DNA of 32,588 nucleotides from an uncultured Bacteroidales bacterium (GTDB lineage: Bacteria > Bacteroidota > Bacteroidia > Bacteroidales > FEN-979): positions 1-32,588 of the forward strand of contig CAIKNA010000256.1 of the NCBI GenBank assembly GCA_903828645.1, written 5' to 3'. A program made the translations under genes and the position numbers. This document shows positions 17,653 through 26,538 of this stretch, piece after piece. The notes below the pieces were generated by a model. That model saw nothing but the letters and a program-made list of their open reading frames with translations, did not search any database and had not been told where the DNA came from. How positions within the stretch are numbered: position 1 is the first letter of the stretch; each line of letters opens with the position of its first letter.

Positions 17653-18912
17653 ATGGATTCGCTCATTACCACATTATACGCGCTCCCGGTATATCAATGC
17701 CTGGTGCTGGCAATCCTGCTCTTTATCTCAAGGGCGGAATCAGGAGGACCTTCCAGGATTATTTTCGGGTTGTTTAACCTGTTGCTGGCCGTTTATTTCA
17801 CATTCAACCTGCTTTACAGGGTTAAGGCCTTCGATGCGATTGCATTCCTTTATTACCCTATCCTCCCGGTCATCCTGTGCTTCATACCCACCTTCTATCT
17901 CTATATCCTGACGGTCACCCGTCACAGGTACCGGTTTACGGCGCGGCATGCACTCCATTTTCTCCCGGCGGCATCGATCCTCCTGCTGAACACTCCATTC
18001 CTGTTCCTGGCATCCGTCCAGAAAACCGATTACCTCTCCTTTTCTTTCGGAACCCGCCCGGCAGGACCGCTGATCATCTACCTTTTCACCGTATACATTG
18101 CCGCCATATACGTAGTCATCAATATCCAGCTGGTGTTTTACCTTGTCCTGACGATCAGGCAGTACCGAAGGCATCTCGAATACATTGAAAACCATTATTC
18201 TTCCACCGAGCATATCGATACGGCCTGGACCAGGTCGGTCATGGTCTCATTCCTGGTCTTCTTCATTATCAACAATTTGCTTTATGTAATCGGGTTCAGG
18301 CAGCACTACGCGGCCGGTATCCTTTATACCGTTTCGATGCTGGGTATCACCCTGTTTGCCGGTGTGCGCGGTCTGAACCAGAAGGAAATCGCCGTTGGCG
18401 TTCCGGAAATTGCAGGAAATGAAGGAACCCGGCCTGTGCCCCCTGGGGAGGCAGGATCAATCCCGGCTGACCTGCCCTCTGAAGCGGGGGCGCCAGCAAA
18501 CACGACGATCAAATACCAGGGGTCAACCATGACGGATGAACAGAAAAGGTTGCTGGCTGAGAAGCTGGAGTCGCTTATGCGTGATGAAAAGGTCTTCACC
18601 CGGAGCAACCTGACCATTGACCACCTGGCGCAAAGGCTGGAGACGAACAGCAAATACATATCCCAGATCATCAACGAGTTTTATCAACAGAATTACTTTC
18701 ATTACGTGAACTCTTACCGAGTTAATGAAGCCAAACTGCTCCTGACCAACCCGGCAAACGATAAATATTCGATCTTGGGGATTTCCAACATGGCCGGTTT
18801 CGCGTCAAAATCGACCTTTAACACCGCCTTCAGGAAATTCACAGGAATAACGCCGAGTGAATTCAGGGACCAGCGTGATGTTAACAGGTTGCCGGAACAG
18901 GAAAGGAGATGA
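17653..18912 (+). CDS. AraC-family regulator with N-terminal membrane domain
   Basis: The ATG at 17653, preceded by AAAGGAAA, gives 419 residues. The N-terminal ~235 residues hold six or seven hydrophobic helices (LVLAILLFI, IIFGLFNLLLAVYFTF, ILPVILCFIPTFYLYIL, AASILLLNTPFLFLA, IIYLFTVYIAAIYVV, SFLVFFIINNLLYVIGF, GILYTVSMLGITLFAGV). A low-complexity linker leads to a double helix-turn-helix at about 310-405 (LTIDHLAQRLETNSKYISQI ... SILGISNMAGFASKSTFNTA, FRKFTGITPSEFR). This is the Bacteroidota membrane-bound AraC type, expected to sense a signal at the inner membrane and bind DNA from there. The ligand is unknown. It is divergent from the BACON protein gene, its most likely target, and its stop lies 171 bp before the tRNA-like repeat. 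Confidence 0.85.
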   Translation: MDSLITTLYALPVYQCLVLAILLFISRAESGGPSRIIFGLFNLLLAVYFTFNLLYRVKAFDAIAFLYYPILPVILCFIPTFYLYILTVTRHRYRFTARHALHFLPAASILLLNTPFLFLASVQKTDYLSFSFGTRPAGPLIIYLFTVYIAAIYVVINIQLVFYLVLTIRQYRRHLEYIENHYSSTEHIDTAWTRSVMVSFLVFFIINNLLYVIGFRQHYAAGILYTVSMLGITLFAGVRGLNQKEIAVGVPEIAGNEGTRPVPPGEAGSIPADLPSEAGAPANTTIKYQGSTMTDEQKRLLAEKLESLMRDEKVFTRSNLTIDHLAQRLETNSKYISQIINEFYQQNYFHYVNSYRVNEAKLLLTNPANDKYSILGISNMAGFASKSTFNTAFRKFTGITPSEFRDQRDVNRLPEQERR

Positions 18913-19035
18913 CTTTGACTGTCATACGATCACTTATGCTGCGCCGGTCGCCAGGGAGAGAAAATTCCAGGCAAAGGACCATCAAAACTGGCCTAAGGAA
19001 TAATCCTCCGGGGCCCAAACAGCAACTTTTAACAG

Positions 19036-19101
19036 CAAAAAGCCCTGAACATTTTAATTTTCAATGCTTTTCTATGATTTTGATGTGGCATCGACTGGAA
19101 T
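19036..19101 (-). repeat. tRNA-Phe 3'-end copy plus degenerate terminator (putative attachment site)
   Basis: TGTGGCATCGACTGGAAT at 19084-19101 is identical to 30470-30487, which covers the last 16 bases of tRNA-Phe plus two flanking bases. The resemblance continues outward: six more matching bases (19076-19081), then a degenerate copy of the tRNA terminator whose CCCTGAAC lies 41 bp from the core, exactly the spacing at the tRNA itself. Only the 3' fragment is present, so it is not a functional tRNA. Such a duplicated tRNA end is what site-specific integration into a tRNA leaves at the far end of the insertion. The surrounding gap (18913-19425) has no credible gene. Confidence 0.7.
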
Positions 19102-19213
19102 AATCCGCATACTATTCAGAACTATTCAGTTGAAACAGTGATTCTGTTATCATGTTGGTCCAGTTGTGATTAACCCTTTCCTCATTAATGTAAAACCAAC
19201 ACGGAACTACTCG

Positions 19214-19355
19214 GAACTACTTATTTTGTTGCCCAAATCCTGTCCAATCCGTTTTTTCTTTAGATTTGCTAAAACCGAAATTACTTCCCGTGGAACCCTA
19301 CTTCAAAATTCGAGACGATCACTCTGATACTAAAGGCCTTTACCAGATACAACTG
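19214..19355. repeat. 142-bp dispersed repeat, copy 2
   Basis: This is the gap-free partner of 8117-8258. It begins 113 bp inside the tRNA-like repeat. Substitutions are spread through it, with longer identical runs at the start and around 19308-19319. It contains stops in the frames examined on both strands. Position and conservation suggest a former element end, possibly part of an integrase gene or its control region; I cannot prove which. Confidence 0.7.
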
Positions 19356-19425
19356 GTCTACTTTAACAAAAGCAGGGTTTTGCGCTTGGATGGAGGTGTT
19401 AAGTGTTAAGCAAGCAAAAAAAGCA

Positions 19426-20187
19426 TTAAAAGTGAAACCCAATCTGAATCAGGTATCTGAACCCTACGCTTAACAAATCCAGTTTCCCATTCGATTTGAA
19501 TGACCTGTTTATTACGAAATCCCCGACCATCGGGTATCTCTCTTTAATTTTATTATATATATTTTCATGCAGTTCTTTTAATTTTTCCAGATTTACATTA
19601 CCGGTTATATCAATACCTCCCCCATAATAACTGACAGCAGGGCCGATCAGTACAAAATCAAGCGTAAACCTCTTCCAGAAAATAAACTGGTAACCCAGTT
19701 CAACGCCGACATTAAAAACATAAATGTTTCCTTTAACTGCCCCTGCACTGTCAAGAGATGTATGCAGTACATCGATATTGTTTTTAAAGTGGTAGCCGTA
19801 ATAGCTTGCAAAAGGGGCAATGTAAACCCCGTCGGGTATTGGCCTGGCATTTCGCTTGCATGGGTAAAACCTGTATTCAAGGGCCAGGTTCATCCCATAT
19901 TTTTCACGACTTGTAATGGCTACAAGGTTTGCGATGTTGTCTTTAAAAAGTTGTGGGAATTCCAGATAGCCAATGGTCAGGGCGATCGTTTGTTTCGGTC
20001 CCAACACGCGTTCATAGCTGAGCGTGATGTTCTTTGTACTCCACAACAACATTGGTGTGGGATTGAATTTGATCACATTCTTATGATAGGGCTGTTTGTA
20101 GCCAAATGTGGTATCATTCTTTGTGGCTGAAACCAGGAATGGCATTACAGCCATCAGTGCCAGTAAAATTCTGCTTTTGTTTTTCAA
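19426..20187 (-). CDS. Outer-membrane beta-barrel protein, possibly DUF3575-like
   Basis: The 253-residue product has a signal peptide (ILLALMAVMPFLVSA). Early strands are NVIKFNPTPMLLWSTKNITLSYERVL, and later ones GMNLALEYRFYPCK, GVYIAPFASYYGYHF, VFNVGVELGYQFIFWKRFTLDF. It ends in a terminal aromatic strand (LIQIGFHF). 'KFNP..L......SYER.L' is typical of small Bacteroidota barrels such as the DUF3575 group, so the family is a guess while the fold is well supported. It is separated from the aquaporin gene by 232 bp and a terminator, so it is probably transcribed alone. No good -7 box was found upstream. Confidence 0.75.
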   Translation of the reverse strand: MKNKSRILLALMAVMPFLVSATKNDTTFGYKQPYHKNVIKFNPTPMLLWSTKNITLSYERVLGPKQTIALTIGYLEFPQLFKDNIANLVAITSREKYGMNLALEYRFYPCKRNARPIPDGVYIAPFASYYGYHFKNNIDVLHTSLDSAGAVKGNIYVFNVGVELGYQFIFWKRFTLDFVLIGPAVSYYGGGIDITGNVNLEKLKELHENIYNKIKERYPMVGDFVINRSFKSNGKLDLLSVGFRYLIQIGFHF

Positions 20188-20365
20188 ATTGAATTACTTT
20201 AATAAGGTGTAATAATTCACTTAATATTCTTTCAAAAATCCTTTATGATCAATTGGGCAAATAACAAACATTCTATTATTTCATTTCCATATCCCGAATG
20301 ACCGGAGACATTTTTTTGATCATTTTGTCCTGAATTTTTCTGAGGCAATTTTCTTTGCTCTTGCG

Positions 20366-20411
20366 GAAAACAATGGAGCAGGATTTAATATCAATCATAT
20401 CCTGCTCCATT
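20366..20411 (-). terminator. Intrinsic terminator at the end of the sulfatase-aquaporin gene run
   Basis: A perfect 13-bp stem (arms 20372-20384 and 20399-20411) with a 14-nt loop lies 8 bp past the aquaporin stop codon. On the minus strand it is followed by TGTTTT. It marks the likely 3' end of the transcript that includes aquaporin Z and separates it from the barrel gene at 19426. Confidence 0.75.
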
Positions 20412-20419
20412 TGCAATTT

Positions 20420-21127
20420 TTAATCCGCGTCTGACGAATTGCCAAACCAATTATAAATAACTGCACCGATGATTCCACCCGCAATCGGAGCCAGCCAGAA
20501 TAACCATAGTTGTCCGATTGCCCAACCACCTGCAAACAAAGCAACACCAGTGCTTCTTGCCGGGTTTACCGAAGTATTGGTAACCGGAATACTGATCAGG
20601 TGAATTAGCGTCAGAGCCAACCCAATCGCCAATGGACCAAAACCGGCCGGAGCTTTTTTATCCGTTGCACCCATGATAACGATGAGAAACATGGCTGTCA
20701 GCACGATTTCTGCAATCAGGGCAGAAAGCAACGAATACCCACCGGGTGAATGCTCTCCATAACCGTTCGAAGCAAATCCGCCGGAGGTGCTGAAACCTTC
20801 TTTACCACTGGCAATCAGGTATAAAATAAGGCCTGCAAAGATTGCACCCAGAACCTGTGCCGCGATATAGGGTAACAGGTTTTTGGCTTCAAACCTTTTA
20901 CCGGCCCAGAGACCAATGGAAATGGCGGGATTGAAATGCCCGCCTGATATATGCCCTACTGCATATGCCATCGTCACCACGGTCAGGCCAAATGCCAGCG
21001 ATACGCCAACAAAACCAATACCCAGCCCGGGAAATGCAGCGGATATTACCGCGCTGCCGCAGCCGCCGAAGACCAGCCAGAAAGTTCCGAAAAATTCAGC
21101 AGTTGTTTTTTTAAAGATTCCGTTCAT
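20420..21127 (-). CDS. aqpZ: Aquaporin Z, water channel of the inner membrane
   Basis: This 235-residue MIP-family protein has six transmembrane helices and both NPA loops (HFNPAIS at about N66, SVNPARSTG at about N188). Selectivity residues fit a water channel rather than a glycerol facilitator: Phe46, His176, Thr185 and Arg191 correspond to the Phe/His/Thr/Arg filter of E. coli AqpZ, and [12 protein letters not shown] is nearly the E. coli sequence. The length matches the family (about 230). It passes water rapidly and helps in osmotic adjustment. It lies 25 bp after the barrel gene at 21153 on the same strand, so it is probably co-transcribed, and it is the last gene before a terminator. 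Its presence behind sulfatases is unexpected. Confidence 0.95.
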   Translation of the reverse strand: MNGIFKKTTAEFFGTFWLVFGGCGSAVISAAFPGLGIGFVGVSLAFGLTVVTMAYAVGHISGGHFNPAISIGLWAGKRFEAKNLLPYIAAQVLGAIFAGLILYLIASGKEGFSTSGGFASNGYGEHSPGGYSLLSALIAEIVLTAMFLIVIMGATDKKAPAGFGPLAIGLALTLIHLISIPVTNTSVNPARSTGVALFAGGWAIGQLWLFWLAPIAGGIIGAVIYNWFGNSSDAD

Positions 21128-21152
21128 TTTGGATGATTTTAGAGATTAATAC

Positions 21153-21788
21153 CTATTTTAGAAAAGTATAATACAAACCGATGTTAAAAACGGAACCGGT
21201 ACCTACCGTATTCACACCAAAATCGAAGGCGGAAACTGTATTTGTTTTTTTACCGTCATTGTCTTTATATCCAATCGAACTAAATCCTGCCAATCCATAC
21301 TGGCCAACGGCAGTAAACCTTGGAGAAAATGCATAGGCAACACCAATTCCAATGCGGGTACCAAATCCTGAATGAGTTCCTTTCGTTTCAACTTCCGATC
21401 CTGTGGAATAACTGTAATACTTATCGGTCCCGGAATAGTAATTCAGGTAAAGCCCGGTAAAAGCGCTGAAACTTTCAGTGATTTTGAAGAAATACCTCAC
21501 GTACAATGTCGGGCTGAAGGAGATCGATTTATAGTCCTTTTTGTCCCCGATTTTTCCTGAACTGCCACTTAACCCTGTAACAAATCCCAATTGAACCGAG
21601 TTCGTCAAAAAAGTGCCAAATTCAGGATTGACATCCCAGTTTGATTTAACCGTTTTAACGCCCGAACTGTCAAGTTTATCAGATGAAGCGCCATAACCGG
21701 CTAAACCGCCGATGTACCAGGAACCTTTTTGAGCATTGGCTATCATTACAAAAGCCACAAATGAAATTAGTAAAATTGTCTTTCTCAT
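21153..21788 (-). CDS. Outer-membrane beta-barrel protein (OMP_b-brl type)
   Basis: The 211-residue product has a signal peptide (ILLISFVAFVMIANAQ, then KGSWYIGGLAGYG). The rest is amphipathic strands: VQLGFVTGLSGSSG, ISFSPTLYVRYFFKI, FSAFTGLYLNYYSG, GTRIGIGVAYAFSPRFTAVGQ. It ends in a terminal strand GSVFNIGLYYTFLK with an aromatic near the C-terminus. It is a small barrel of the outer-membrane-protein-A-like size class; its role is unknown. It precedes aqpZ by 25 bp and follows the DUF502 gene by 101 bp. No strong promoter box was seen in that 101-bp gap, so it may belong to the sulfatase transcript or start its own. Confidence 0.75.
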   Translation of the reverse strand: MRKTILLISFVAFVMIANAQKGSWYIGGLAGYGASSDKLDSSGVKTVKSNWDVNPEFGTFLTNSVQLGFVTGLSGSSGKIGDKKDYKSISFSPTLYVRYFFKITESFSAFTGLYLNYYSGTDKYYSYSTGSEVETKGTHSGFGTRIGIGVAYAFSPRFTAVGQYGLAGFSSIGYKDNDGKKTNTVSAFDFGVNTVGTGSVFNIGLYYTFLK

Positions 21789-21889
21789 GTTTTTAATTTT
21801 TAGGTTAATTGATTTGGTTGATAAAATGATTGATTTATTGATAAAACAAAGACATCCGGTTCATAAACATATCATCAGGTAAACATGCC

Positions 21890-22471
21890 TCATGATGATA
21901 ATCCCTGGACCTTTATCCCTTTACCCGAAGTCAGCAAGGCTGTTTTTAATTCTTTTTGGGTCATATCCAGTTTTGTTATATTCAAGGTATCCACAACCCA
22001 CACTTCACCGTAATCTGTGTCGGGTGTCGATGGTAAAAACACTGTAGATCTTTCATCAACCGTGCTTATTAAGAATCCAGGTTTCCATGCACCGGCTATT
22101 TCAACCAGCACAGGCTCGCGCAAATCCTGCCCGGGTTGCAATTTGGCCATCATCTTAGCCTTATGTTTACTGTAGTTAGGCACATACACCAGAACCGTAT
22201 TTTCAATCCATTCTTTCCCACGTGTAACAACCGAAAACCTTACAAGGAGCCCACAGAGGTAAAATATTACCATCAATAATACAGCGGTAATGATGGGTGC
22301 TACTTCCAGCCCATCCACGCCCTTCAAACCCAGCAGTTCTGTAAATTTATGTCCAAACCCATACATGAAACCGTACACTTTCTGAACAATTGCCAGAAGC
22401 ACAAAAGCAGGCAGGAATAAGACAACTCCGGCAATAAATGTATTCTTGACATTTTTAATGACCTCTTTCAT
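21890..22471 (-). CDS. DUF502 family membrane protein
   Basis: This 193-residue protein has two transmembrane helices (TFIAGVVLFLPAFVLLAIV, about 11-29; IITAVLLMVIFYLCGLLVRF, about 60-79). A cytosolic or periplasmic domain follows with the family landmarks WKPGFLISTVD and VFLPSTPDTDYGEVWVV. The length is usual for DUF502. Its function is unknown; members occur widely in bacteria and some plants as predicted inner-membrane proteins. It lies 88 bp after the third sulfatase on the same strand. Nothing in the sequence ties it to sulfate chemistry, and the placement may simply be operon hitch-hiking. Confidence 0.85.
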   Translation of the reverse strand: MKEVIKNVKNTFIAGVVLFLPAFVLLAIVQKVYGFMYGFGHKFTELLGLKGVDGLEVAPIITAVLLMVIFYLCGLLVRFSVVTRGKEWIENTVLVYVPNYSKHKAKMMAKLQPGQDLREPVLVEIAGAWKPGFLISTVDERSTVFLPSTPDTDYGEVWVVDTLNITKLDMTQKELKTALLTSGKGIKVQGLSS

Positions 22472-22559
22472 AATTCTAATGTTATTGAATCCGATCGCAT
22501 TTTCGACTTTTAATTTCCATTGTTTCCCTGTGTGCCGGGAATCGGAATTACCGGTAAAA

Positions 22560-24944
22560 TCATTTTTTAAGGTACGAAATATTCGTTATCCCGATCGTTC
22601 CGTTGAAAGCAAACGGTGCATTGTCGTAATAATCAATCGACACAGGAGAATCCAGATCGATGCCGATGTCAAAGGTTGCATTCGAGGTGAAGTGGAGTGA
22701 CATGGCAGCCGGAACCTTGCCCTGGCCAACTACTTCGCCATTAACCTTCAACGTAATATCCATCGGTCCCCCGATGTTTGCAGTCAGCTTTGATTCGACC
22801 TCGATCTTCACCTTGCCCTGTGGCAGTTTGCCATTGGATTTTATCTTTGTACGCTGAACCTCGAACAGGTTGAATTCATAATTCAGGAAACCATCTTTCA
22901 CATAGCAGGTAATTCCGCCGGAAAAACCGGCAAGCGCATACAGGACACCGTTGGCTTTTGCAGGCACATTCACCTCCATGGTCACCAGGCTGCTTACTTT
23001 CCCAAGCTTAGGGGCTGCCGATTCGGGCATACGGGTTATGGGTTCATCAAAATTCCATTCGGTGAAGGAGGATGCAGGTGCATCTTCCGGGTGGAACATC
23101 GCAGTGGACCACATTCCGCCACCAATAGGAAGATTTTTATTTTTGGCAGATTCAACGATGAAAAGAGCTTTCATCTCCTCAAGTTTCCCAGGATTTGAAG
23201 CAGCCAGATCGTTTGCCTGGCTCCAATCCTCATCAATGTTGTAGAGTTCCCATTTATCGGTAAGCGGCGACCACTCCCTGATGCCTTTCGGCATCCCTCC
23301 CACCCAGGGTTCGCGCGGGCCCGGAGCGCTGGCGAACCAGCCGTCGTGGTATATGCCGCGGCTGGCCATGATGTCAAAGAACTGGGTTTCCCGTGTACCC
23401 TTTACTTTTGGATCGCCAAACGAATAGACCATGCTAACCCCGTCGATCGCATCCTGTTCGAATCCATTGACAACACGCGGGGGTGTGATTTTCGTCAGTT
23501 CGTAAATTGTAGGGACTATGTCAATTACATGGTGAAACTGCGGACGGGGAGCAGGATCTGCCTTGATGCGATCGGGCCAGGAAACGGCCATCGGCTGACG
23601 AATCCCCCCGAAATAGGCTCCCATCAGTTTAGTGCCTTTATAAGGCGTGCTGCCTGCCCATGCCCACCCGGCGTTATACATATTGTCGGTCTTTGGGCCG
23701 CCCAGGGCTGCAAGACCTCCGAGTTCATTTAATGCAGTGATGTGCTGGGAAATTGTGGTCGGGATTCCATTCTGCGCCAGCTGCTCGCTGATGGTGCCAT
23801 TTAGTCCTTCAGAAGAGGAGCCATTGTCGCCCCAGATGTAGAATATCAGTGTATTATTCAACTTCCCTTCCTTTTCAATCTCATCGATGATGCGGCCGGC
23901 ATTGTAATCGGCATGTTCTGCAAATCCGGCGAAAACCTCCATCAGGCGGCGCTGAAATGGTTTCTCCGATTCTGGGATTGACTCCCATGCAGCCATGGAG
24001 GCAGGACGAGGTGTGAGTTGTGCGTTCTGAGGGATCCAGCCTTTGGCTTTGGCTCGTTCAAAGGTCCGCTCCCGGTATTTATCCCAGCCGTCATCGAACT
24101 TGCCTTTATATTTATCCGCCCACTCCTGCATGACCTGGTGCGGGCCATGAGCAGCACCAGGAGCCCAATACATGAAGAAGGGCTTGTCTGGCGCATAAGC
24201 TTTCTGTTCGCGCAGCCATTTGATGGCATCGTCGGCGATATCCTCCGTGAGATGATAATACTTATGGCCGCCCGATGAATGCGGTGTTTCAACATAGGTG
24301 GTATTGCGCACCAGGGTGGGTTCGTACTGCGAAGCTTCACCGGCAAGGAATCCATAGAAATACTCAAATCCATAACCGGTCGGCCAATATTCAAAGGGTC
24401 CCTTGTCCGTGATCTGTTCTTCGGGTGTGTTGTGCCATTTCCCCCAGGCCCCTGTATTGTAGCCATAATCTTTCAGCACTTCGGCAACGGTTGCTGACGA
24501 TTTGGGAATAGTTCCGCTGAAACCGTCAAAATCATTTGCAATCGCTGAGATTTGTCCGTTGCACACTTTGGTATGATTTCGCCCTGTAAGCAGTGAAGCA
24601 CGTGTGGGTGAACACATAGCTGTAGAGTGAAATCGATTGTATGAAATCCCCATGTTCGATATACGATCAAGGGTAGGAGTATTGACCTCGCCACCATAAG
24701 TCGTGGGAGTACCGGGTCCTACATCGTCCATCAGGATGATCAGGATGTTCGGGGCTCCGTCGGCCAATCGTTTTGGATCCACCCGTTTCTTATAAGTGGA
24801 ACTCTCCATGGTCAGCCCTGCCCTACTCCCTGACGGGGTGGGTGTAAAAGGCAAGACCTCCTGGGCAGTTCCAGCACTTGAAATGGCAGCAAGTAGACCA
24901 ATAACCAAGCTTTTAAATAAGGGAACGCTGCTTGTTTTTTTCAT
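22560..24944 (-). CDS. Secreted arylsulfatase-type sulfatase with C-terminal beta domain (paralogue of 26539 gene)
   Basis: This 794-residue type I sulfatase has a signal peptide (LVIGLLAAISSAGTAQ). Metal ligands are in APNILIILMDDVGPG (Asp73, Asp74). The formylglycine motif is CSPTR (Cys111, Arg115) followed by LLTGRNHT, and GKWH and WGDNGSS supply further active-site residues. The catalytic part covers about 60-560. The last ~150 residues form a beta-rich extension (LEMEVNV-like region ending FNGTIGITNISYLKK). Length and motifs fit the Pseudomonas arylsulfatase-like subfamily. The enzyme hydrolyses sulfate esters after Cys is oxidised to formylglycine. It is the third of three sulfatases in a run with a 23-bp gap to the previous one, and it is clearly related to the one at 26539. 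The substrate is unknown. Confidence 0.92.
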   Translation of the reverse strand: MKKTSSVPLFKSLVIGLLAAISSAGTAQEVLPFTPTPSGSRAGLTMESSTYKKRVDPKRLADGAPNILIILMDDVGPGTPTTYGGEVNTPTLDRISNMGISYNRFHSTAMCSPTRASLLTGRNHTKVCNGQISAIANDFDGFSGTIPKSSATVAEVLKDYGYNTGAWGKWHNTPEEQITDKGPFEYWPTGYGFEYFYGFLAGEASQYEPTLVRNTTYVETPHSSGGHKYYHLTEDIADDAIKWLREQKAYAPDKPFFMYWAPGAAHGPHQVMQEWADKYKGKFDDGWDKYRERTFERAKAKGWIPQNAQLTPRPASMAAWESIPESEKPFQRRLMEVFAGFAEHADYNAGRIIDEIEKEGKLNNTLIFYIWGDNGSSSEGLNGTISEQLAQNGIPTTISQHITALNELGGLAALGGPKTDNMYNAGWAWAGSTPYKGTKLMGAYFGGIRQPMAVSWPDRIKADPAPRPQFHHVIDIVPTIYELTKITPPRVVNGFEQDAIDGVSMVYSFGDPKVKGTRETQFFDIMASRGIYHDGWFASAPGPREPWVGGMPKGIREWSPLTDKWELYNIDEDWSQANDLAASNPGKLEEMKALFIVESAKNKNLPIGGGMWSTAMFHPEDAPASSFTEWNFDEPITRMPESAAPKLGKVSSLVTMEVNVPAKANGVLYALAGFSGGITCYVKDGFLNYEFNLFEVQRTKIKSNGKLPQGKVKIEVESKLTANIGGPMDITLKVNGEVVGQGKVPAAMSLHFTSNATFDIGIDLDSPVSIDYYDNAPFAFNGTIGITNISYLKK

Positions 24945-24967
24945 GATAAAAATTTATCCGACTAAAA

Positions 24968-26500
24968 TTATTCTCCCGGATTTTGCATCTGTTGCATCAT
25001 TCCCTGTATCATTTTGGTGAAATCGCCCGAAAGAGGCGTTTGCCGTGGAGGGAAATCCTTGAATGTCATAAGGTGTTTGCCCAACAGCTCGAGCATGGGG
25101 GCGTAAACCCAACCTTTATGCTCCGACATCTGGCGTGTAATGTCACTGTCAACCTGTCTTTCATACGGGTCAAGCAGGAGATTAACAAGAATGGGCCTTC
25201 CGTAACCCTGTAACTGACCATCCCATTTTCCGTTCCGCTTGGAGGCGAAGATCATTTTGTATTGTTTGTATCTTACTGCAGTAAGGTTTGCTTCATCATA
25301 GTAGAAGTAAAAGTCTCTTTTCGAAGCTGATTTCCCCAGAAGAAAATCGGTCTGATCAACTCCTTCAAGTAACACTTTAAATGACTTTCCGTTGTAGGTT
25401 GCTCCATTTTTAAGTTTCTCAGCTACGGAGGGCTCCCCGGCTGCAGATGCCAGCGTCGTGAACCAATCCTCCATGGATACAATCTCGCTGCTTTGCCGGC
25501 CTGCCTCCACTTTGCCCGGCCAGCGTACAAGGCAGGGAACCCTGACGCCTCCTTCCCAGGTGGTACCTTTATCACCTTTAAAAGGCGTGGTTCCGCCTTC
25601 AGGCCACATGTACTGGTATGGGCCATTGTCGGTCGTATAGATGACTATTGTATTGTGGGTAAGTTTCAGGCTATCCAGCAAAGAAAGCAACTGCCCGACT
25701 TCGAGATCGTGTTCTGCCAGGGCATCACCATACACATCATCACCGTTATGCGATGCGCGTGAAAGTCCGGTATATTTTTCCTGAAGGTGCTGGAAGACAT
25801 GTAATTTTGACGGATTGTACCAGACAAAGAAAGGCTTGTCTTCTTTGGATTTTCTTTTAATGTAATCGGTTGTTTTTGCAAGGATCTCCTCATCAAATTT
25901 CTTCATACGTTCAGTAGTCAGCGGCCCTTCATCAACGGTAGGGCCATTGGCAGTGCCTGACACCACCCCGCGGGGATCATATTTTTTCTTGAATCCCGGG
26001 GAATCAGGCCTGTCCTTGTCTTCAGGGTCCTCATTGGCATTCAGATGATATAGGTTACCAAAATATTCATCAAATCCGTGGCGATGGGGCATGAATTTCT
26101 CCAGATCGCCCAAATGATTTTTACCAAATTGGGCTGTATTATAGCCAAGCGTTTTCAGTACCTCGGCGAGAGAAGGGTCTTCTGGTTGCAACCCGATATC
26201 GGTTCCGGCAATGCCAACAGTGGTCAACCCTGTTCTGACCGGAAGTTGCCCTGTGATAAATGCCGCTCTGCCGGCTGTGCAGCTTGCCTGGGCATAAAAT
26301 GATGTCAGTTTCATTCCCTCCTTTGCAAGGCGGTCAATGTTGGGTGTCGGAACACCAGTGATATCTCCGCCATAGCAGCCAAGATTGGTCCAGCCAACAT
26401 CGTCACCCATGATAACAATAATGTTCGGTTTTTTTTGTCCGAAGGCGACTGTCGCAAGGATCATCAGCAGGCATGCGAACACTAAATTCTTAATTTTCAT
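24968..26500 (-). CDS. Secreted sulfatase with CTAGR formylglycine motif
   Basis: From the ATG at 26500 the protein has 510 residues and a standard signal peptide (MKIKNLVFACLLMILATVAFGQ). The longer frame from 26527 adds nine polar residues ahead of it. Metal-binding Asp33-Asp34 are in IVIMGDDVGW. The activation motif is CTAGR (Cys74, Arg78) within SCTAGRAAFITGQLPVR, a CxAxR variant of the usual CxPxR. GKNHLGD, HVFQHLQEKYTGL and YTTDNGPYQYMWPEGG complete the pocket. The size is normal for a single-domain arylsulfatase. The C-terminal 35 residues (FPPRQTPLSGDFTKMIQGMM) are typical of this group. It sits between two sulfatases of a different subtype, with 38 bp and 23 bp gaps, indicating one operon. 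The different pocket suggests a different sulfate position or substrate. Confidence 0.92.
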   Translation of the reverse strand: MKIKNLVFACLLMILATVAFGQKKPNIIVIMGDDVGWTNLGCYGGDITGVPTPNIDRLAKEGMKLTSFYAQASCTAGRAAFITGQLPVRTGLTTVGIAGTDIGLQPEDPSLAEVLKTLGYNTAQFGKNHLGDLEKFMPHRHGFDEYFGNLYHLNANEDPEDKDRPDSPGFKKKYDPRGVVSGTANGPTVDEGPLTTERMKKFDEEILAKTTDYIKRKSKEDKPFFVWYNPSKLHVFQHLQEKYTGLSRASHNGDDVYGDALAEHDLEVGQLLSLLDSLKLTHNTIVIYTTDNGPYQYMWPEGGTTPFKGDKGTTWEGGVRVPCLVRWPGKVEAGRQSSEIVSMEDWFTTLASAAGEPSVAEKLKNGATYNGKSFKVLLEGVDQTDFLLGKSASKRDFYFYYDEANLTAVRYKQYKMIFASKRNGKWDGQLQGYGRPILVNLLLDPYERQVDSDITRQMSEHKGWVYAPMLELLGKHLMTFKDFPPRQTPLSGDFTKMIQGMMQQMQNPGE

Positions 26501-26538
26501 AAGGGAGATATTTATTTTATGTTTCATGAGGTTGTTTA

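Noticed and set aside
19084-19101. A second functional tRNA gene
   Set aside because: Only the 3' acceptor/T-stem portion matches; D and anticodon arms are missing.
18909-19103. 64-codon plus-strand frame after the AraC gene
   Set aside because: It crosses the degenerate terminator and tRNA-like repeat and has no protein features.
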